From assembly GCA_033807775.1 (NCBI GenBank), contig CM066315.1, forward strand, positions 61,822,320 to 61,886,319: a stretch of 64,000 nt of DNA, in the 5' to 3' direction. The notes under the pieces are model-generated. The model was not told the origin of the DNA. It did no database searches and saw nothing but the letters and a program-made list of their open reading frames with translations. Origin of the DNA: Saussurea involucrata (Eukaryota; Streptophyta; Magnoliopsida; Asterales; Asteraceae). A program made the translations under genes and the position numbers. Positions 45,481-57,156 of the stretch are shown piece after piece (positions within the stretch are counted from its first letter, which is position 1; each line of letters opens with the position of its first letter).

Positions 45481-46307
45481 TGTTAGCTTCAATCTTCCTA
45501 ATCATAGAAGTATTTAGAAGTAGTGAAAAATAGGCTAAGTATAGAAAAGCCTCTCACAGAGGCTCTACCACTTCTTCCAGAAGATCAAGTCCAGAAAGCC
45601 ACAAAAGCTACAGAGGTAATCACAGAACCTCTGTAGTGCGCAAGAAGAAGATCAACTCGGAAACAAGTGGACTGCTCCACAGAAGGTCAGACCATAGAAC
45701 CTCTGTAATGCCTTACAGAGCCTCTGTGGTCTGCTATGAAGACTTGGAAGATATTACTGGATACGTTCATCAACTTGCATGGAAAAGTACTGTCAAAACA
45801 CGTGTCAAGCTCTGAGTGGACTCAATAGGGAATGGTACAAAATAGACGTCTGCGCCATTTAATGCATTTACCAATAGTACATCTGCTCCATTAAATGCGC
45901 ATGGCTCAAACAACTGTTCACACATACCAGTTCACTATTCATGCCGTAAAAGGAATAGTGACCTACTTCATAGTCTTCTAAGAGTAGTATAAAAGGAAGT
46001 CTCATGTTGAGATCTTCCTAAGAACGAAAACACAAGGAATCACTAATACTCTCAAACGTTATTGTCAAATATCTGAGTGTTATATTCTCACACACACCAA
46101 CAGTTCTTAATCTGTTCTTCGTGTTCTTATTATATATTGAATAACAGTAACTGTTCAAGAAATCCTTTTTATTCCTTACTGTTTTCTTTATATATGTGAG
46201 TTCCAATATCTATCAAACATATCTGTTAGTTTAATACGCTTCCGCATCAAACTCTAAACTCAACTAATAGACTGTTAATCTTGATTAAGTGTATCTGGGT
46301 TCCAACA
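45481..46307 (+). repeat. 3' LTR of layer F
   Basis: 827 bp, nearly identical to 31255-32081 (differences near 45922-45930 and 45949). It is preceded by the purine tract TTAGGGGGAGAT and followed by CATAC. Confidence 0.95.
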
Positions 46308-46319
46308 CATACCCTAACA

Positions 46320-46787
46320 CATCTCTCTGAGCCAATTGATACACGTCACTGGATTGTCTGCTCCGATAAACTCTGGCGGTTTACAGCTTAGAAATGTTTT
46401 ATATGAGCAGACTCTTTCCGCCCTCTTGTCTACATCCATCATAGGATTACGAATTGGATTTATTACACCAGTATCAGTCTCCGTTCGTTGTAACTCCGAA
46501 CTTCGATCATTCAGCGCTTTCATAAACATTTCTATTTGTTGTGCCATTGCTGTATTCATCATTCGTGTCATGTTCTCCATCATGCGAGACTCTATCGTAG
46601 ACTCCGTCGTCTTAGTGTTAACGGTACTGGTACTCGTTCTATGTACCCGACTGTCCGCTATTCCCATAGAAGGTAACCTCGGCGGACTTTCATGTGTTCC
46701 AACTATCTCCGATCGCTTTTCCACTGACCAATCAATCACGTCCCTATCCCTCGAAGAAATAGGGGACATTGGTGGCGTATTCACCAT
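46320..46787 (-). pseudogene. gag: Gypsy gag, N-terminal part (layer C)
   Basis: On the minus strand a likely start ATG at 46787 (MVNTPPMSPISSRD) begins a Ser/Arg-rich N-terminus, then a helical segment rich in Met/Gln (MMENMTRMMNTAMAQQ), then CSYKTFLSCKPPEFIG and CINWLREM. The same motif order (YKMFLSCKPPTFSG ... RWMKEIEAI) is found in gag of element E. It is cut by insertion of element D at the duplicated CATCT and continues at 15618-14902. The whole would be a normal Gypsy capsid protein. Confidence 0.8.
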
Positions 46788-47123
46788 CGTTTTGACATAA
46801 CACAAAGAAATAACCATAAGAAATGGTTACACATAACCAGATATACGAAACATACTTTACCGTTCATTAGTCACTGTAACAATTTAGAAACAAGTATGCT
46901 TGTGTAGTAATATATTCGTAATAACAATAGCTAATTGAAATTGTGAATATATTATACATGAGAATCCTCGTTACCATCGCTACAATACTAATTTCACGTA
47001 TTTCCGTCGACTCTAAGACTATCCCGTCTTAGTACTTCTACCCATATCTCACATATCATATCTGAATTCATCTCAGCTTAAGTCTATGTATATCATTATC
47101 ATACCTAGTTCACTTAAACTAAT

Positions 47124-47137
47124 GCTCTGATACCATA
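47124..47137 (-). promoter_or_regulatory. Primer-binding site of layer C
   Basis: Minus strand reads ...TGTTACA ATA TGGTATCAGAGC directly after the right (5') LTR, the initiator tRNA-Met type site. Confidence 0.8.
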
Positions 47138-47138
47138 T

Positions 47139-49706
47139 TGTAACACCCTAAAAATCAAGGTAAATTTAAACCTGAAATAAAAGGGTTTACGCATCTAATA
47201 TCCATAACATAAACGTTCTTAACTAGTAAAAATAATGACAAGAGTTAATTTACATCAACTTGTCGTCACCATAAACTCTTCACTCATCCCATTACTTCCC
47301 TGAGCTCATACCTGGTAAGAAAATATAATTTGACACGATTAGGCTAACGCCTAGTGAGAACATTCAGTTTCAAAATAATACTTTTAAATCAATGTAAACA
47401 AGGTTTATCAAACCTGACTTACACTCGTTCTTACCGTACTCGTACTCATCTCATAATAACAGAATCATACCCAATCTCATGAGTATGACTATCATTCAAA
47501 AAATCATAGCACCATTTTCAATAGCCTATTACGAATCATCACGGATTTTAGTTTATCGATCAAGCCTAAAGACTTACATTCAATCTCCATACCTTCTCCT
47601 TAGAATGGAAGCAGAAATAGCACTTATATATTGCCTATTTCTAATCCGTCGAAAACACAGGAAAAAATACTTACACTTCATCTAATTCATGATTCCACAA
47701 CTCAAATCCGAATAGCAACTATACTTTGCCTATTCACTACAGTTAATACGAATAGCAATTCTACTTTGCCTATTCCCTCATTTCTATATGAATAGCAATT
47801 CTACTTTGCCTATCCATTCATTCAACGTGAATAGCAATTCTACTTTTCCTATTCAGTCTTCCAACATGAATAGCAATTCTACTTTGCCTATTCAATCATC
47901 CAACATGAATAGCAATTCTACTTTGCCTATTCAATCATTCAACATGAATAGCAATTCTACTTTGCCTATTCAATCATTTCAAGGATACACGGGAATAACA
48001 ATTATACTTTCCCTATTCCTTCTTTTTAAGGATACACGGGAATAACAATTATACTTTGCCTATTCCTTCTTTTCAAGGATACACGGGAATAGCAATTATA
48101 CTTTGCCTATTCCTCCTTTTCAAGGATATACGGGAATAACAATTATACCTTGTCTATTCCTCCTTTCTACATGAATAGCAATTCTACTTTGCCTATTCAA
48201 TAATATGAATAGCAATTCTACTTTGCCTATTCATTTCATTCCAATACAAATAGGAATAGCAATTATATTTTGCCTATCCTACGTTATCAAATAAAACTAG
48301 TGTCTATGGATCCATTCCACTTATTCGTATTCGTACAGAATAATGCTTAATATGAATTTCTCATTTTATTTAGTAAAAGCAAATCTCCTTTATAGATCTC
48401 TTATATCTTTCAGTATGAGCAAATCACATTTAATATGCCAATTTTTCATAATATAAGTCTAACCATCAATATCATCACTTACGGGTCCTTAATATAATTT
48501 TATATACACAATTGCCCATTAACACAAATAGTTAAAGCTCGTATAATCATCCATCCAAAACTCATTCAGGAAATACTTCTTTATAAAATTATACCTTACC
48601 GTAATTTAAATACTTTATAAAAGGGTAAGGTAAGAATGAACTCACCTGATAGTAGAAGCGTCACTCTTACTTCACTTTCTCAAAGCCGTAAGAATTTCCG
48701 TCACCAACTTTACAAAGATCTGAAATACCCAAGTACATAATGTACTGGTATCAATCTACTGTACGAGACCCTTAAAGACTAAGAATCCTAAATAACCAAA
48801 ATTCTCGACACTTATCGCAACCTACTAACTGCGATAACCCTTGTCGGAACCTACTACTTGCGACACTGTACTTATCGCAACCCATGGTTGCGATATCCCC
48901 TTCTTATCGCAACCAACTGTTGCGACATGCATCTTATCGCAACCAACTGTTGCGATATACACCTTATCGCAACCAACTATTGCGATACAATCAAACTTGT
49001 CGCAACCCAAGGTTGCGACATTCATACTTATCGCAACTATCATAAATTCGCAACTCACTGCTACGATGTTCATCTTTGTCTCAACTCACTGAAATCATAA
49101 TTAACCCATAAATCTATATTTTTAAGCCATAATAAATTCTACAAAAGTGCAGATATGCTTAAGACTATCAATAGAACATGTTTATAAACCCAGATTTCTC
49201 ATTCTTTTCAAAAACACTAAAACCCAAATTTTAACCCAATAGAATTCATCTCTTATACAACTATTCATAAACAAAGTTGTAAATAGAATCATACCTTTGT
49301 TTCCTCAGATTGCAGTTTAATTATCCAGCTAAAACTTGCTTTTCTTCTTCTTCTTCATCTTTCTCGGTTTTCTCTCTCTCTCTTTTTGCCGTACAAAAAC
49401 ACACACACACACCAAGACACAAAAGTTACTCCCAAATGAGTTTTGTTTCTTAGCCACATATGCTAAAGATAAGGTGGTGGAGCAAAAGAACTTTAACCAA
49501 CCAAACCCCAAACTTTCATCTATTGACAACTTTAACCCTCCAACTTCTAAATTAAAAATAAAGTTTACCCCTTAACTTATAAATCCGTAAAACAAATAAC
49601 GTAACTTATTCGGGGTTAAACTCTAAAATTAATCTATCACATAATAAATCATAAGTTTATCAATAAAACCCATCTTAACACTTTATACAAAAATCGAGAT
49701 GTTACA
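47139..49706 (-). repeat. LTR of layer C (right, 5' LTR)
   Basis: 2,568 bp, homologous over its whole length to 11748-14240. It has one extra unit in each hairpin array (about 47709-48275 and 48812-49066). The scatter of single-base changes makes this pair older than those of E and F. Confidence 0.9.
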
Positions 49707-49711
49707 GTTAT

Positions 49712-50069
49712 AATTTGTATAAACTCTTTCATAACTGATTTATAAATTGCGATATTTATGGTGTGACTTGGTGTGGAGGGAACTCACTAGACCTCATGGT
49801 CTAATCCTCGCTTTTCAAAACTAATACCCTTTTCAGGTAAGCAGGTAGTCGAAAGCGTGCTTAGAAGTTGGCAAGGCGTGAGACGGAGGTTGCATATAGA
49901 AGGATTAGAAGACTTTCCTTTTATTTTGTAGTTATGATCTCAGCTGTAGTTAGGGTTATTTCCGCAAACCCAGTTTGTAATCTGGATAGTGTGATTACGT
50001 TGAGCCATTTTTGGCGTTTTAATTTAAAGATATAGCTTTTGGCATGATAGTTTGGTGTGGGTTGTTACA
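49712..50069 (+). repeat. Gypsy solo LTR, 3' part (layer A)
   Basis: The sequence includes 'actcactagacctcatggtc' and ends GGGTTGTTACA. The order matches the distal end of the Gypsy LTR at 16246-17939 (ctcacttagacc...ggtctaaccct, then ggttgttaca). It continues 9748-11221 across the nested elements. The preceding GTTAT (49707-49711) is the TRIM's target duplication. Confidence 0.7.
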
Positions 50070-50985
50070 GATTCTCCTTCCTTATCATCGCTCTTACCGG
50101 ATAAAATTCTTAGCTCTTATCCGATTAAGTAAATGACACAGTAAGCGCTTATAAGATAAGGACTTTTTACACAACTCCTAAATCGTATATTTATCAAGCA
50201 TTAACCAGCGATACCTAATAAATGAAAATATGCTTCAATAAAACTGTAACATGAAGAAAAACACAACTACTATTGAACTTTAAAGGAATAAACATAATCA
50301 ACAACATTGGAGGTTTAAATGCATTTTTTAAGACTTTAACCAAAATGTTATATGAATATATATAGAGTAGTTAACTACTTAAATTATATATCTGTTAGTT
50401 GTTCCTAGGTTGGCTTACAGTTATAATTTGCTTTAGACCTACAAATTTGGGTTCTCTTGTGCTAAATTTTGAAATAAATTGAGATAAAAAGTTTTGGTTG
50501 AACTTTTTATTATTATGTAAATGCATGCTTGTATTTTCAACAAGGTTCGAAATGGTGTGAGGCGTGGCGCCAAAGACAAGCCTCAAGCCTTAGGAGCCAT
50601 GACGTTTTCAAGACGTGACTTATGGTGTCAACTTTCTAATTCATATATAATATTATATATAAAAACATATGTTTTGTAGTGTTACTTAATTAGCCAATAG
50701 TAGTAAGCAAGTTAAATTAGGTTATATATTAAAAAACTCGCAATTAAGACATTAAAAATGTAAAGAAAAATCAAATAGCGCATTACGAAAACTACGCATT
50801 AGGCCATGACGCCCTACGGGCTTAACGTGGCGTGAGACACAAGCCTTAGTTCCATGGTCGGCATGGCGCGCCATGGCGACTGCGTGGCAAGTTTTTTAGA
50901 ACATTGATTTTCAGTATTTGTGTCTAATTGTTCATCAAAGATCCTACATGTTAAAGAAAGAAAAAATGGGAAAATATAGTATAGA

Positions 50986-51019
<34 letters not shown>

Positions 51020-51419
51020 GGGTTGGGTTCCGGTGAGAAGTACCAAATTTAGTAGCTTCATAACTTCTTGAGTTCTTGAAAACGATACTCCAATTGATTA
51101 ATTGATCTTAAAGCAATAGTTGCAAATTGAAAACATGCATTTATAGAAAACAACAGAGAACATGAGAGCAACAATGGCATAATTTCAATATACTAAAATG
51201 GCATATGGTAAAATTTAAGAATACCATAAAACAATAAGTTAATAAAAACACCAAAAAGATGCAAGGATGCAATTCCATTACGAAGGCCCTCATATACACA
51301 ACACAACACCTTTGACACTTTCTCTGCAAATTCCAACATTTTATCTTTGTTTGTTAACATCTTTCTAGTGTATTGTCAACATCATGCTGCTCCTTGTTGC
51401 ACCCTAATTTGCTGAATAA
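50070..51419. other. Non-coding stretch
   Basis: Flank of the solo LTR, then AT-rich sequence without coding signal. A GC-richer patch around 50540-50900 repeats 'ggcgtgaggc/ggcgtggcgc' words and can fold back imperfectly. A TA microsatellite lies at 50997-51019. No element ends could be defined. Confidence 0.4.
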
Positions 51420-51767
51420 GAGCATCCCCAATGGTGAACCTCTTTAGACTTGCCGCATCGGCCCCTTGGGTTCGATGGGGTTGGGGCTGGATGGATTTAA
51501 ACACCATCGCACCCCTTGGGGTTGGTGTGGGATGGAACCCTTCCGGGTTATGCAACCAGCTCGGGTTGGGTTTAAATTTAATTTTTTTTATAAAATATAG
51601 CCGTTAATAATATGGACGTTGGAGTATTTTTTTAATTATTTCTATCTTATAAATACTAATATTAACCTACTTATTTTTTCACACAAACAAATTTACTCTC
51701 AATCTCTCCCATCTTCCCCACTTCATTCTACTCTCTCAATATTATTTCTTTCTTCAAAAAAATCATA

Positions 51768-53243
51768 ATGGATAAAGAAACACAAGGGTTCACAACACCA
51801 CGACGAGGTTCCAAATCGCGAGGCACGAGCTCGCAACCGTTCCCGACGGAAAATATTTTCAATCTTACACCACCACCATCAACCTACAATGGAAGCATAC
51901 AACAATACCCTATGTATTCACCCAACACCCTCCCGGTTGGGTTCCAACAATTTCATTCGGGTGGATTCCAACAATTTAATTCGGGTGGATTCCAACAAGT
52001 TAATCAAGGCGGCTTTCAACCATTTATGCAAGGTGGCTTTCCACAATATAATCAAGGTGGGCAATTCCAACAACTACTACAACAAGAAACATATTCGGAG
52101 GACGTTGAGGTCGAAGAAACGGTTCCCGAAACCCCACCCGATTTGGTTCCCGAAACACAACTCGATGCGGGAACCACGACACAAGGGAAAAAGAAATTTG
52201 CAAATAGAACGAAAGCGGTTTCGTGGACTTCCGAAGAAGAGGTTTTGTTGGCACGTGCATGGCTTCACGTCTCCGAAGATAGCATCGTTGGAAACGCACA
52301 AAAAGCGGGTATATATATTTATTAATGTATTTATCTTTATTATATATACGTATTCATATAAATATTTATTAATGTGTTTATCTTTATTATATATACGTAT
52401 TCATATATATATATATATTTATTAATGTGTTTATCTTTATTATATATACGTATTCATATATATATTTATTAATGTGTTTATCTTTATTATATATACGTAT
52501 TCATATATATATTTATTTTTGTAGGACAATTTTGGGGAAAAATACTCGATTATTTCAACTCAAGTCGCCAACATCAACGCAATAAAGACCAAGTACAATC
52601 CAAATGGGGTGACATGAACAAAAAAATGATGAAGTTTAACGGGATCTACAATAATCTAAGAGCCCAATATAAATCCGGATGGGGTGACGCGGACTGCATG
52701 GAGAGGGCACACACGATGTATCGGGCAGATAATAACCAAAAGCCTTTCTCCCACGAGACGGCTTGGAGAATTGTGAAAGATCACCCTAAGTGGAAGATCG
52801 TACATTCCATGGACGATAACCCGAGGCCCTCAAAACGGAGCAAGTCCACGTCGGATTCAAACCCAAACACGACGTCTTCTGACGCACGTGTTCAGTTCAA
52901 CCTTAATGAAGAAAGCCACGAGGAGGAGGATGTCTTCGTACAAGAACCGACACGACCGACGGGGAGAGATAAAGGTAAACGTGTCGCGTCATCTTCCACA
53001 AAGACGGCGGAAAAGGACGAGGCGTTGAAGAATCTTATGGCGTATGTCGAGAATATAAACGTTGCAAATACAAAAATACTAACCGTGGAGGAGGAAATGT
53101 TGAAAACCGCGAGGGACAAAGCCGATGCGACAAAGACAAAAGCGGAAGCGGCAAAGACAAAAGCGGAAGCTTTGAAACAAAGAGAAATGCGGAAAGATCT
53201 CAAGTTTTACATCAAACCACATGATCATCTCACGGGTAACTAG
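51768..53243 (+). CDS. Myb/SANT-like ORF1 protein of PIF/Harbinger type (two exons)
   Basis: In this superfamily ORF1 proteins bind element DNA and help bring the ORF2 transposase to the nucleus. Exon 1 runs 51768-52308 from ATG MDKETQGFTTPRRG; exon 2 runs 52525-53243. GT at 52309 and AG at 52523-52524 join a split Gly codon, giving 419 residues. The N-terminal part is Gln/Gly/Phe-rich with repeated GGFQQF units (about residues 60-105). The SANT-like trihelix starts at AVSWTSEEEVLLARAW and continues across the splice (FWGKILDYFN ... DQVQSKWGDMNKKMMKFNG). The C-terminal part is Lys/Ala coiled-coil. Proteins of this type are sometimes annotated in plants as GST T3-like or NAM-associated, which I consider misleading. 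The frame is intact, so the copy may be young. Confidence 0.8.
52309..52524 (+). repeat. Intron of ORF1 made of a 47-53-bp minisatellite
   Basis: Four copies of a unit beginning ATTAATGTGTTTATC (52321, 52368, 52421, 52468) fill almost the whole intron. Unit lengths are 47, 53 and 47 bp; the variation is in a TA run. Donor GT (52309-52310) and acceptor TGTAG (52520-52524) are conventional. Confidence 0.85.
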
Positions 53244-54172
53244 TTAAATGCGGTTTTAGCCCACAAAGAGTTGCTTCGACAACTATATGGTTGGTGAAAT
53301 TTGTAGTTTTTTAATTTGAAATTATGTATTTTTTTATGTTTTTAATTTGGTTATGTAAGGTTAAAATTGTAGTTTCAATTTATGAAATATTTTTTTAATT
53401 GTTTTATCCTATATTAAATTAAAATTATTTATAAAATTTAAATTATTTAAATTAATATACTTGTAACAAAAATAAAAATAAAAATAAATAAAAGATGAGA
53501 TGGTGGTGTGGGATGGATGTGGGGGTTTGTGGGTTAGAATGGGTTGGAAGGGAAAAATGATGTGGCGCTGATGTGGCAGTGAAAAAGTGTGGGTTAGAAT
53601 GGGATGGATGCGGATGGTCTTAGAGGTTCATCATCGTGCCAAATCCGATTTCTCTCTCTGCCACATCAGCTTTCTCTTTCCTACTCATTTTATAAACCTT
53701 TCACTCCCAATCATGGACCAGTTCATGATTTATATAATAAAAACTAAAATAATTAATATTTACTTATTATAATTAAAAGACAATAATTAAAAACTAATTA
53801 TAATTATAAATTACAATAATTAAAAGACAATAATTATAAATCAAATCAAAAAATAATAAATAAAAGATAGTAAATAAAAATTATAACAATATATAAAAAG
53901 TTACTAATTAAATAAATTAATTTATTCAAGTTGATAATTAATTTATTTTTATTAAATTATTTTACAATTAAATAAATTAAATAAATTAATTATTCAATTA
54001 TATATATGTAAACATAAAACTAATTTTTTAATGGGTGGTGTTTGGGCTTGTACCGCTACTTGCAGTAGGAGCGGTTTGCCAATTCAATGATTTTCCAATG
54101 GTATCAAATTACAAGAACCGGTACACAAGCTGACGTGGCGGTTTACAAAACCCCCCATTGGGGATGCTCTAA

Positions 54173-54961
54173 GAAATCAATGGTACACGGAAAACAAGAT
54201 TACATCATATAACAGTTAAGCAAACATATACTCTCAAATTTTAGTGAAATTTTTGTAGGTCCTAAAAAGCAAAATCCATAAGAAAATCCTCATAACTAAA
54301 CTACACCATTATATGTGATTAAATTTTGATCACAAATACAACGACAGTAGCATGACAATGACCAACTTAGTGTTTAATCAACAAGTGAGATATTTATTAC
54401 TATACAAGGATTTTTTCGAGAGAAAACTTTCCTACCATCCATTCTATTAAATAAAGTGTTGGTTCTTTTCATGGTCTAGTATATGCAAAATTTGGTTCTT
54501 AAAACACAGATGTAATATGTGAGTTAAAGTATTTGTTGGTTAGAATTCCAATGATTAAACAAATACACCCACCTACAATTAACCATCACTGTTTTGCAGC
54601 CGGTCATAGGATATATTTCCATCATAAATTTAGGTTGTTTACTGGCAAATGGTGCAAAATCTACAAGCACAACTTGGAAAAGACAACCATCGAAACTGGA
54701 TGGATATAACAATGTTCTTATTTCAATCTCTTTTTTATAAATCAAGGAAGACTCGAATGCATATCAATGCCTTCAAATAAAACAAATTAAGACATCACGT
54801 CGTTAAAAGTTTGTATAAGCAGTATTGTCAGAATCATTGATGACGGGATGCCCACAGGCGTTTGTAACGAACACCTCATCCATCACATATAACCGGTCTC
54901 AATGATCTCAATCGTGCTATAGATTTTCGGAAGCTCTTTGTCATAGATAATCAGGGAACAA
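54173..54961. other. Non-coding stretch
   Basis: AT-rich sequence between the PIF-like element and a Gypsy LTR fragment. No coding, RNA or repeat signal that I can support. Confidence 0.4.
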
Positions 54962-56127
54962 TGTAACAACCCATAATCCATAACATACATCTTATTTATA
55001 AGATACCCCAAAATGGGTCCCAGTACATACATAACATCCCAAACCAGAGATTACAAAACTTGCAGCGGAAACAAACTTCCACAGCCGATAGCTAGCTATA
55101 CTAAAGCAATACTAATTTAAGAACTAGAGTGCTCTACACAAGATCGCCTCCAACTCTATTCTTCATGCCTCCTCCTTTCCTCTAGACGAAGCACCACTAA
55201 TGCGCTTCCCTAAGAATTGTTTTAGTTTTGAAAAGCGAGGGTTAGACCATGAGGTCTAGTGAATTCCCTCTGAAAAGCAGTTTCTACGAAAATATGCATA
55301 AAATCATTTCTTTATCCGCCCTAAGCCCACAATTAATTCCATAACAAACAAGGGTATTTGCACAGTGTTCATAGATTGCGCACAACCAATAATTACCACG
55401 ATCGGGGCCCAAGCAGACTCCCCTCTCGCCTCGTCTCGGGGCCCAAGCAGACTCTCCATTTCCCAAGTGTGCATGAAACAGATTCCATACACACCGGGTC
55501 ATCATAAACTCCCCAGGGATCGTCGGATCCCAAGGTACACTAATACCAATGTACAACCCAACTCCACATAAGCATACAAAGCAAGGCTAAGAGAAAACAC
55601 ATAGCGATGCATGTATCTTTGTAAAAGCAGTTCATAGCATGTGTGCATAACGTTCTCAAAATATATAATTCATGCTCCGAATTTATAACAAGTTTATAAA
55701 AAGCATGCGTGCATTCCATACCATGATCAGTAATAATCAAAAGTGTTTAACATTTCGTTTCATCAAAAAGGAGTATAAGGGAACTCACCTGATCGAAGCG
55801 ATGCTTTAAACACTCGCCTCACTTTCGAATCACCCGAGCCAAACACCATCACCTAAACGATGTCAACAACTATCAGTAAAGATACCCGGATAAAACTGTG
55901 GATACAGACTTTCTGGACTTCATTATCCGGACTACACTTTTCCGGACTACTACTCCGGTCCTATCCAGACTCTACCTCCGGACTACTTCTCCGGAACCTA
56001 TCCGGACTCCACTTCCGGACTACTACTCCGAAACCTATCCGGACACCACTTCCGGACTACTACTCCGAATGCTATCCGGATACCACTTCCGGACTACTTA
56101 TCCGGACACCACTTCCGGACTACTACC
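54962..56127 (-). repeat. Gypsy LTR fragment, reversed
   Basis: Starts TGTAACAACCCATAATCC at 54962. It holds 'ttagaccatgaggtctagtg' (55240-55262), the reverse complement of a phrase in the solo LTR (about 49788), and a CCGGA/CTCCGGA array (55885-56125). It is thus the distal part of a related LTR in minus orientation, cut off at 56127 where the dispersed repeat begins. Open frames within it are not genes. Confidence 0.65.
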
Positions 56128-56388
56128 AATGAATAAAGCGTCTGATCTAAAAGTGTTTGCAACAAGTTTATAGAACATTTTTGGACATGGTAACAAGTTT
56201 TCTAGAATACCTTTATTAAAAAAACGTCATATTAATTATTTTCTATGATACTTTTTAAAAAATTGTCTTATAAAAATAAGTTTCCTATAAAAAAGATATG
56301 TTCATAGGACACTTATCAAATGATGCGTTCCCACTTCACATTTCAACACCGACATCAATCCTTAAGCTTACTAGAATTATTTAAAATT
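56128..56388 (+). repeat. Dispersed 250-bp repeat, copy 2
   Basis: Matches 8781-9030 nearly throughout; one small indel near 56231 ('attaatta') is visible. Its left border coincides with the break in the Gypsy LTR, and its right border with the hAT-like terminus. Confidence 0.75.
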
Positions 56389-56547
56389 AGGGGTGAGCAT
56401 CGGAACTGGGTACTCGTCTTTGGAACCAGAACCGCTCTGGAACTGCCGGTTCCAGAACCGGAACCGATGTGATTGGTTCTGGTTCCTAAAATACGGAACC
56501 AATTAAGACTGGTTCCGGTTCTGGTTCTCATTTTTTTGGAACCGTTA
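56389..56547 (+). mobile_element. hAT-like terminus fragment, GGAACCGG-rich
   Basis: Begins TAGGGGTGAGCATCGG, like the ends of plant hAT elements (GGGGTGAGC), followed by subterminal GGAACC/GGTTCC words in both orientations. The other terminus is absent. It is cut by Tat LTR sequence at 56548. Confidence 0.45.
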
Positions 56548-57156
56548 CTGTTAATGCCAAAAATCGTCCAGAAGGATAACTTAAGGTTGATTGTGGAGCT
56601 TAACAACTAAAGAATAGGAATCTTGCGACAAACCGTGCGACAAAGACAGAAAACGTAAATAAGACAAAGATTTTGGTGACGCGGGAAAAATCTCAACGAG
56701 GAAAAAACCCACGGATGACTTTGGGGGTCGTCGCTGCACTATGGTCGCCAAACAGGGGCGATATCCTTATGTTTCGGGTGTCGGAGGTACAATAATTACA
56801 ATACAAATGAAGTAAAGACTTGAAATGTAAAATAACAAGTGAATCGTGCGTAAGAAACTGGTGCGTCGTGCGTAAGGATTGGGCGTCGTGCGTATAAGTC
56901 GTGCGCCGTGAGCGATATTTTATGAGATAATTCTTTGCTCTGAGTGTTCTTTTTCCATCAGATATCCGTAAGTGAGGCTGGGATCTTCGTATTTATAGTC
57001 TTCATAACTTTAACTGACCCTCATGAATGTAGGAATAACGGTCGCAACGGTCGCCGGAATTAAGGATCATTAACTGTCTTCGTCGGTTACGGCCGTTGGT
57101 CATTAATGACATTGATTCCTGCATTAAACAGTGAAAAACATAACAGAAATATCATA
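56548..57156 (-). repeat. Tat-type Gypsy LTR fragment
   Basis: Plus strand starts TGTTAATGCCAAAAATCG, matching the border of the LTR at 60700. The phrases 'tggtgacgcgg', 'cactatggtcgcca' and 'aggggcgat' follow in the same order but diverged. It ends where the next LTR copy begins (57157). This is the 3' end of a minus-oriented LTR. Confidence 0.65.

Larger units (their letters stand above)
31255..46307 (+). mobile_element. Young, near-complete SIRE-type Copia retrotransposon (layer F)
   Basis: LTRs 31255-32081 and 45481-46307 (827 bp each, three to four differences) start TGTTAGCTTCAATC and end GGGTTCCAACA. The perfect duplication CATAC lies at 31250-31254 and 46308-46312. The primer site is 32084-32096 and the purine tract TTAGGGGGAGAT precedes 45481. 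The order gag, long linker, protease, integrase, RT, RNase H, then a 3' accessory region of 5 kb is that of the SIRE (Maximus) lineage. It carries a handful of stops and frameshifts. Total length 15.05 kb. Confidence 0.95.
15647..46319 (-). mobile_element. Non-autonomous SIRE-like Copia derivative (layer D)
   Basis: A 281-bp LTR at 15647-15927 pairs with 30981-31254 plus 46313-46319, which is split by element F. CATCT flanks both sides (15642-15646 and 46320-46324), a perfect duplication. On the minus strand the primer site TGGTATCAGAGCAG (30966-30979) follows the 5' LTR, and the purine tract AAAGGGGGAGA (about 15930-15940) precedes the 3' LTR. Between them lie a coiled-coil region, a stub of protease and a 3' accessory ORF. 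Gag zinc knuckles, integrase, RT and RNase H are absent. It is a large retrotransposon derivative that would need helper enzymes. Confidence 0.85.
11748..49706 (-). mobile_element. Minus-strand Gypsy with hairpin-array LTRs (layer C)
   Basis: The LTRs at 11748-14240 and 47139-49706 run TGTAACACCC...GAGATGTTACA on the plus strand. On the minus strand the primer site TGGTATCAGAGC lies next to the right LTR (about 47124-47137), and a purine tract (TTGGGGAGTAT) lies next to the left one (14241-14252). gag is split by element D. Only the last 67 residues of pol remain (14283-14486), so protease, RT, RNase H and most of integrase were deleted. The outer flanks are AATAT and GTTAT, without a clean 5-bp duplication. 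It sits exactly at the 3' end of the TRIM. Confidence 0.8.
51420..54169 (+). mobile_element. PIF/Harbinger-like DNA element carrying only ORF1
   Basis: Perfect 15-bp terminal inverted repeats GAGCATCCCCAATGG (51420-51434, and its complement at 54155-54169) are flanked by the 3-bp duplication TAA (51417-51419 and 54170-54172), the TWA type of PIF/Harbinger. It encodes a Myb/SANT-like protein of ORF1 type but no DDE transposase, so it is non-autonomous. A weaker end (GGATGCGGATGGTC near 53606-53619, followed by TTA) suggests that 53620-54169 may be a second, nested short element. The AT-rich 53330-54050 contains no gene. Confidence 0.75.

Noticed and set aside
51768..53243. Host gene (GST-like or NAC-related)
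   Set aside because: It lies inside an element with perfect terminal inverted repeats and TAA duplication; the domain is SANT-like, as in Harbinger ORF1.
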